Assembly (NCBI GenBank): GCA_000434615.1
Contig: FR880834.1
Span: 103,845-167,844, forward strand
Direction of reading: 5' to 3'
Source: Clostridium sp. CAG:510
Lineage (GTDB): Bacteria > Bacillota > Clostridia > Lachnospirales > Lachnospiraceae
DNA length: 64,000 nucleotides
Shown here: positions 61,637 through 64,000 of the stretch, piece by piece
Layout of the letters: each line of letters begins with the position of its first letter
Position numbering within the stretch: position 1 is the first letter of the stretch
Position numbers and translations under genes: made by a program
Notes under the pieces: model-generated
What the model was told of the DNA's origin: nothing
Databases searched by the model: none
The model's input: the letters and a program-made list of their open reading frames with translations, nothing else

Positions 61637-61661
61637 GCACCTCCGCTTGTGGCAGAAGTGC
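61637..61661 (-). promoter_or_regulatory. Hairpin covering the terL ribosome-binding site
   Basis: A 10-bp stem (with two G-U pairs), 61661-61652 with 61646-61637, with a 5-base loop. The 3' arm contains GGAGG, which is the terL ribosome-binding site, and TTTTCTTTT follows. It could both block translation and terminate transcription. Confidence 0.65.
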
Positions 61662-61728
61662 CTTATAGGATTCTGCCTATAATTTTTTTTAGGGTAGCGC
61701 CATAAGTCACTTATATGGCGGTAATATA

Positions 61729-62196
61729 TTACTCTGTTACTTTAACCATTGACTTGATTAACTGTGCTGTATTGTTCACAGCTTTTTCAAGTATTTCTGC
61801 ATTTATTTCTAAATCTCTAACTTCTCCACTTCTTGTCAATCCTGCGCAAGTACAATCAGCAACCATTTCCAATACATCTATCAGATTTACATCATCCGGA
61901 CAATGTGAAAGTAAATGGTGTCTTTCTGCTTTTATGTGAAGTTGATACCATTCGCCTTTGGTAAAATCGTCTCCGTTTTCCTGTGTATTAACAAAATCAC
62001 GATAAAACATTCTTTCTTGAGATTTCTTTGTGCAATCGTGATGTTCTCCTGCTAAATCTACCATTCTTGATAATTCGTACATAACGCTTCCAACGTCATC
62101 TATATGCATATCGTTAGCTTCTTGGAATTTTTCAAAAGTAATACCTTTAGGTGCTGTTCTTGTGTCTCCGTTTGGATTTTTACTAATTTCTATCAT
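61729..62196 (-). CDS. Phage protein, DUF5662-like
   Basis: A 155-residue acidic protein with several conserved-looking His and Asp residues (EHHDCTKKSQERMFYRDF; HIKAERHHLLSHCPDDVNLIDVLEMVADCTCAG), which resembles the DUF5662 group of phage proteins and could be metal-binding. No named activity. The ATG at 62196 lies behind AAAGGACG. It precedes terL by 99 bp. Confidence 0.65.
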   Translation of the reverse strand: MIEISKNPNGDTRTAPKGITFEKFQEANDMHIDDVGSVMYELSRMVDLAGEHHDCTKKSQERMFYRDFVNTQENGDDFTKGEWYQLHIKAERHHLLSHCPDDVNLIDVLEMVADCTCAGLTRSGEVRDLEINAEILEKAVNNTAQLIKSMVKVTE

Positions 62197-62261
62197 AATC
62201 GTTCGTCCTTTCTTCTGTTTTAGGTTAGTTACTAACTCCGTTTGTTAGCCGGTGATTTTGT

Positions 62262-62474
62262 TTATTCTAATTCGTCTGCATGTCTTGTCATTTCAATCTG
62301 TGTTCCATTTTCATCTCTTGTACAGACAGTTACATATTTGTTAAGTCCACTTATCATATCCCCAAGCCTTATTTCAATCTTATCATCATTAAAGTTATAA
62401 CACTTACGCATTTCTTCAATGCAGTTATTCATTTCAGTTATTTTTATAATCTCGCTTCCTAAATCATTTCTCAC
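62262..62474 (-). CDS. Small phage hypothetical protein
   Basis: A protein of about 70 residues if it starts with the GTG at 62474; an ATG at 62432 would give 56. The open frame extends to 62549 but would overlap the 53-residue gene by 86 bp. The C-terminal half (DKIEIRLGDMISGLNKYVTVCTRDENGTQIEM) looks beta-rich. No function is known. Confidence 0.5.
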   Translation of the reverse strand: MRNDLGSEIIKITEMNNCIEEMRKCYNFNDDKIEIRLGDMISGLNKYVTVCTRDENGTQIEMTRHADELE

Positions 62475-62625
62475 ACTCTGAAAGCCTATCTTCCACAAAT
62501 TGTTCCAATACGCTAAAACCTTTCGGCCTTTCAATTCCTTTCCTTGCAAGTTCTGAAAGAATTTTTTCCATTTCTTCTTTTACTAACTGATAAGCAACCT
62601 TCATTCCGAATTTCATTTTGTTCAT
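62464..62625 (-). CDS. Small phage hypothetical protein, 53 aa
   Basis: A 53-residue protein (MNKMKFGMKVAYQLVKEEME..., ending EDRLSECEK) of helical, charged character. The ATG at 62625 follows GAGGTGG seven bases upstream. It overlaps the next frame by about 11 bp if that starts at 62474. Such compact overlaps are usual in phage operons. Confidence 0.65.
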   Translation of the reverse strand: MNKMKFGMKVAYQLVKEEMEKILSELARKGIERPKGFSVLEQFVEDRLSECEK

Positions 62626-62642
62626 TTAATCCACCTCGCTTT

Positions 62643-62957
62643 TTATCCATCAATTTTCTTCTTATTTTTCTTAATACACCACGTCATACAACATATATAA
62701 TGCGTTCTTGTGTCATAACTAGTTGTGCAATCAATGTACTCGCCACTCTTGATGCAAGTTTATAGATATTCGCATTTGTCGCACTTTGTGTCTTTTTCTT
62801 TTGGTTTTCTTGTCTTGTATTCCTTAAAATCCTTACACTCATAGTCTAAGTCCGTTTCATTTCCCTTGCTACAAGTATAAATGGGATATTCTTCTCCTAT
62901 TTCTTCATCGAAAATATAATCTTCTTCGCCGAATTTGCATTTTGAACAATCATTCAT
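62643..62957 (-). pseudogene. Cysteine-rich phage gene split by an in-frame TAA
   Basis: The 65-codon frame from the ATG at 62957 (behind GGTGGAG) reaches a TAA at 62762-62760. The same frame then runs on for 38 codons with more cysteines (TCIKSGEYIDCTTSYDTRTH...) to a TAA at 62645. The ribosome-binding site of the next gene follows at once, as if the longer frame were the real gene. The first part holds CSKCKF, CSKG and CDKC pairs and may bind metal. A nonsense mutation or read-through is likely. Confidence 0.6.
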
Positions 62958-62985
62958 TACTCCACCAACTTTCTGCCGCACATAC

Positions 62986-63171
62986 TCAATCCTCAATAAA
63001 CAAATCTTTCGGTAATGACTGTCCTGTCAGAACCATAGAAAAATATTTCCGAATAGTCGGTACAGACCTTCCGGCTACTTTTGCAGCTTGCTCAAGACTT
63101 AATCCACCAAAAACAAAACCGTTATATGCTTCTATGAATTTTTCTTTATCCATTCGTTTCATTCCATTCAT
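62986..63171 (-). CDS. Small helix-turn-helix phage protein
   Basis: A 61-residue protein with a helix-turn-helix (LSLEQAAKVAGRSVPTIRKYF, about 27-47) that could bind DNA, for instance as a partner of terminase or an early regulator. GGAGG lies eight bases before the ATG at 63171; two upstream ATGs at 63177 and beyond are worse. The frame open to 63315 runs through the tRNA gene and is not real. Its end overlaps the next gene's frame slightly. Confidence 0.65.
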   Translation of the reverse strand: MNGMKRMDKEKFIEAYNGFVFGGLSLEQAAKVAGRSVPTIRKYFSMVLTGQSLPKDLFIED

Positions 63172-63188
63172 AGACATATCCTCCTTAA

Positions 63189-63261
63189 CCCATGCAGACG
63201 GAATCGAACCGCCGACACACATCCTATGCGGATGCCGCTCTGCCACTGAAGCTATGTATGG
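63189..63261 (-). tRNA. tRNA-Met-like (anticodon CAU), U33 replaced by G
   Basis: A 73-base cloverleaf. The 7-bp acceptor stem has one mismatch (A5-C68). The D-arm is GCTT...GAGC, the anticodon stem GCATC/GATGT, and the T-arm GGCGG/CCGTC with loop TTCGATT. The anticodon loop reads CGCATAG, so the anticodon is CAU (Met, or Ile if modified) but position 33 is G, not U. Confidence 0.75.
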
Positions 63262-63422
63262 GAATTGCACAGTAAAACCTTTTATGGCTTGCGCTTGCCA
63301 TAACCAAATGTGCACCGCCTACTTGTCACTGACTATCCACACAATCTCACAGTCTTGTCTGTTCTCTACTTCATAGGCTTGGTTTTCGCTAAACATATGT
63401 GGCTTACGTTTCAGCTTGGAAA
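63262..63422. other. Spacer between tRNA genes
   Basis: AT-rich sequence without a T-arm motif. On the minus strand a 25-codon frame begins at an ATG near 63396 (MFSENQAYEVENR...), but it has no ribosome-binding site. I see nothing else here. Confidence 0.4.
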
Positions 63423-63486
63423 TAGTTGCACGGAGAGTCGAACTCCGTCAGACAAAACCATGCCAATGCATTTCAAATCTGCAAAT
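63423..63486 (-). tRNA. Short tRNA-like element, about 10 nt missing in the middle
   Basis: The acceptor ATTTGCA/TGCAACT (one mismatch), the T-arm CGGAG/CTCCG with loop TTCGACT, and discriminator A are good. Only 30 bases lie between position 9 and the T-stem, where about 40 are usual. The middle contains a TTTTGTC loop-like segment but no proper anticodon stem. It is probably a decayed tRNA. Confidence 0.5.
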
Positions 63487-63595
63487 TCTACTTTGCAAAG
63501 AGTTTTCTGTTCCCGATAATACAACTACTATCCATACATCTCCCATCGACCTGAACTATTGCAGTAGTGCCATACTAAGTGGAGATAAAGATAAA
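63487..63595. other. Spacer between tRNA genes
   Basis: AT-rich spacer without a recognisable T-arm, terminator or reading frame of note. I see nothing specific here. Confidence 0.35.
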
Positions 63596-63683
63596 CGCAG
63601 ATATTCGGACTTGAACCGAAACACCGTTTCCGGCTACTTGTGGTTTTCAGGACCACTGCCTTACCAATTAGGCTTATATCTGC
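63596..63683 (-). tRNA. tRNA-Ser (anticodon UGA), U33 replaced by C
   Basis: An 88-base class II cloverleaf. The acceptor GCAGATA/TATCTGC is perfect, the discriminator is G as in serine tRNAs, and the long variable arm holds CCG/CGG. The T-arm is TTCGG/CCGAA with loop TTCAAGT. The anticodon stem GTGGT/ACCAC encloses CCTGAAA, whereas standard Ser(UGA) loops are CTTGAAA. So U33 is C here. Confidence 0.82.
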
Positions 63684-63846
63684 ACAATGCAAGCCTATTC
63701 CCATGGTATACTCCGCACTAAAATATTGCAGAACAATAGGCAAGCATTTTGGGGATTACAACGGCTTTTTCCGGAATTGTCGTTGTGTAAATCCCTTACA
63801 GTCAAAACATAGGTCATCTGCAAACAGACAACATAATTTGACCGAA
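63684..63846. other. Spacer between tRNA genes
   Basis: AT-rich spacer with no clear T-arm (GTTCRANNC) on either strand and no gene that I can support. I see nothing specific here. Confidence 0.35.
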
Positions 63847-63909
63847 TTGTGACGGTGGGAATTGAACCCACGTTCCAAAATCTGCTCTGGCCATCTAAGC
63901 TACGTCACA
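63847..63909 (-). tRNA. Short tRNA-like element lacking an anticodon stem
   Basis: The acceptor TGTGACG/CGTCACA is perfect, the D-arm GCTT...GAGC and the T-arm GTGGG/CCCAC with loop TTCAATT are good, and the discriminator is A. Between the D-stem and T-stem only 12 bases remain (AGATTTTGGAAC), instead of about 23, so no anticodon stem can form. It is 63 bases long. The loop-like TTTTGGA hints at a former Gln or similar tRNA. Confidence 0.55.
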
Positions 63910-63962
63910 ATGTGCAATTCCATTTACGGCATTTTTTTAATTCGAGTGGGATTCTGCCACCA

Positions 63963-64000
63963 ACACTCTATCCGGTAGCGAACCGGACACATAGTCGTGT
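63963..64000 (-). tRNA. 3' part of a tRNA gene, cut by the window edge
   Basis: The T-arm TCCGG/CCGGA (63971-63987) with loop TTCGCTA and the acceptor 3' strand TAGAGTG (63970-63964) are present. The 5' half lies beyond 64000. The T-loop has C instead of A at position 58. The anticodon cannot be read. Confidence 0.45.

Larger units (their letters stand above)
47786..64000. mobile_element. Integrated prophage, left part (continues past the right edge)
   Basis: Integrase, excisionase-like gene, tail, head, capsid, portal and terminase genes all lie on the minus strand in AT-rich sequence. The base composition and gene type change sharply near 47.8 kb. The early region and attR are not in the window. 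Several decay signs (cut tape measure, in-frame stop, short tRNA-like genes) suggest it is defective. Confidence 0.93.

Noticed and set aside
63189..64000. A CRISPR array or a group I intron in the AT-rich end
   Set aside because: There are no evenly spaced repeats. The recurring units are tRNA T-arms and no intron core was recognised.

Overview
The window is a chromosomal segment of an endospore-forming clostridium, most likely a Lachnospiraceae member. The signs are a spoIIGA-sigE-sigG sporulation region next to the division and cell-wall (dcw) cluster, a DUF5688 gene, an NADP-type glutamate dehydrogenase, a giant CoA-dehydratase-activase-like protein and moderate-GC host genes. At about 47.8 kb it changes abruptly into a clearly AT-richer integrated phage that continues past the right edge.

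Positions 1-24,000 hold housekeeping and envelope genes, mostly on the minus strand: the start of era, a DUF4349 lipoprotein, an M16C metalloprotease, a degenerate sigma-70-like protein, a rhomboid-like membrane protein, the plus-strand activase-like gene, a PPK2 kinase, a NYN-LOTUS protein, metA, ligA, rluF, a plus-strand lipoprotein gene, a MacB-like ABC fusion, gdhA with an attenuator-like leader, and an SH3b protein. A tRNA-Arg(CCG) gene at 24.0 kb lies inside a 14-bp inverted repeat that ends in a T-run.

Positions 24,200-33,100 hold DUF5688, efp, aroQ, aroK, a fused yqeG-aroE gene, nrdR and ylmC/ymxH, then the sporulation block. sigG is on the opposite strand to sigE and has a good sigma-F/G-type promoter. 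sigE is present twice as a 972-bp tandem duplication that also carries the last 141 bp of spoIIGA. Positions 33,290-46,440 are the dcw cluster, read leftward: mraZ, rsmH, ftsL, two class B PBPs, mraY, murD, ftsW/spoVE, murA, ftsQ/divIB, ftsZ. It begins with an array of four MraZ boxes.

From 47.8 kb a prophage is inserted just upstream of ychF. Its left end holds a tyrosine integrase and a Tn916-Xis-like protein, then, against transcription, a tail and head module: tape measure, tail chaperone frameshift pair, tail tube, connectors, a two-gene holin cassette, capsid, decoration, scaffold, portal, terminase. The tape measure is cut off and joined out of frame to the end of another gene, so the distal tail and lysis region is missing. 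The last 830 bp hold two full-length tRNA genes without the universal U33, two tRNA-like elements about 10 nt short in the middle, and the 3' part of another tRNA.

The most interesting signals are the tRNA array with altered anticodon loops, the sigE duplication, the tRNA-Arg wrapped by a terminator-like repeat, the gdhA leader attenuator, the YqeG-AroE fusion, the tape-measure deletion scar, and a hairpin that covers the terminase ribosome-binding site.
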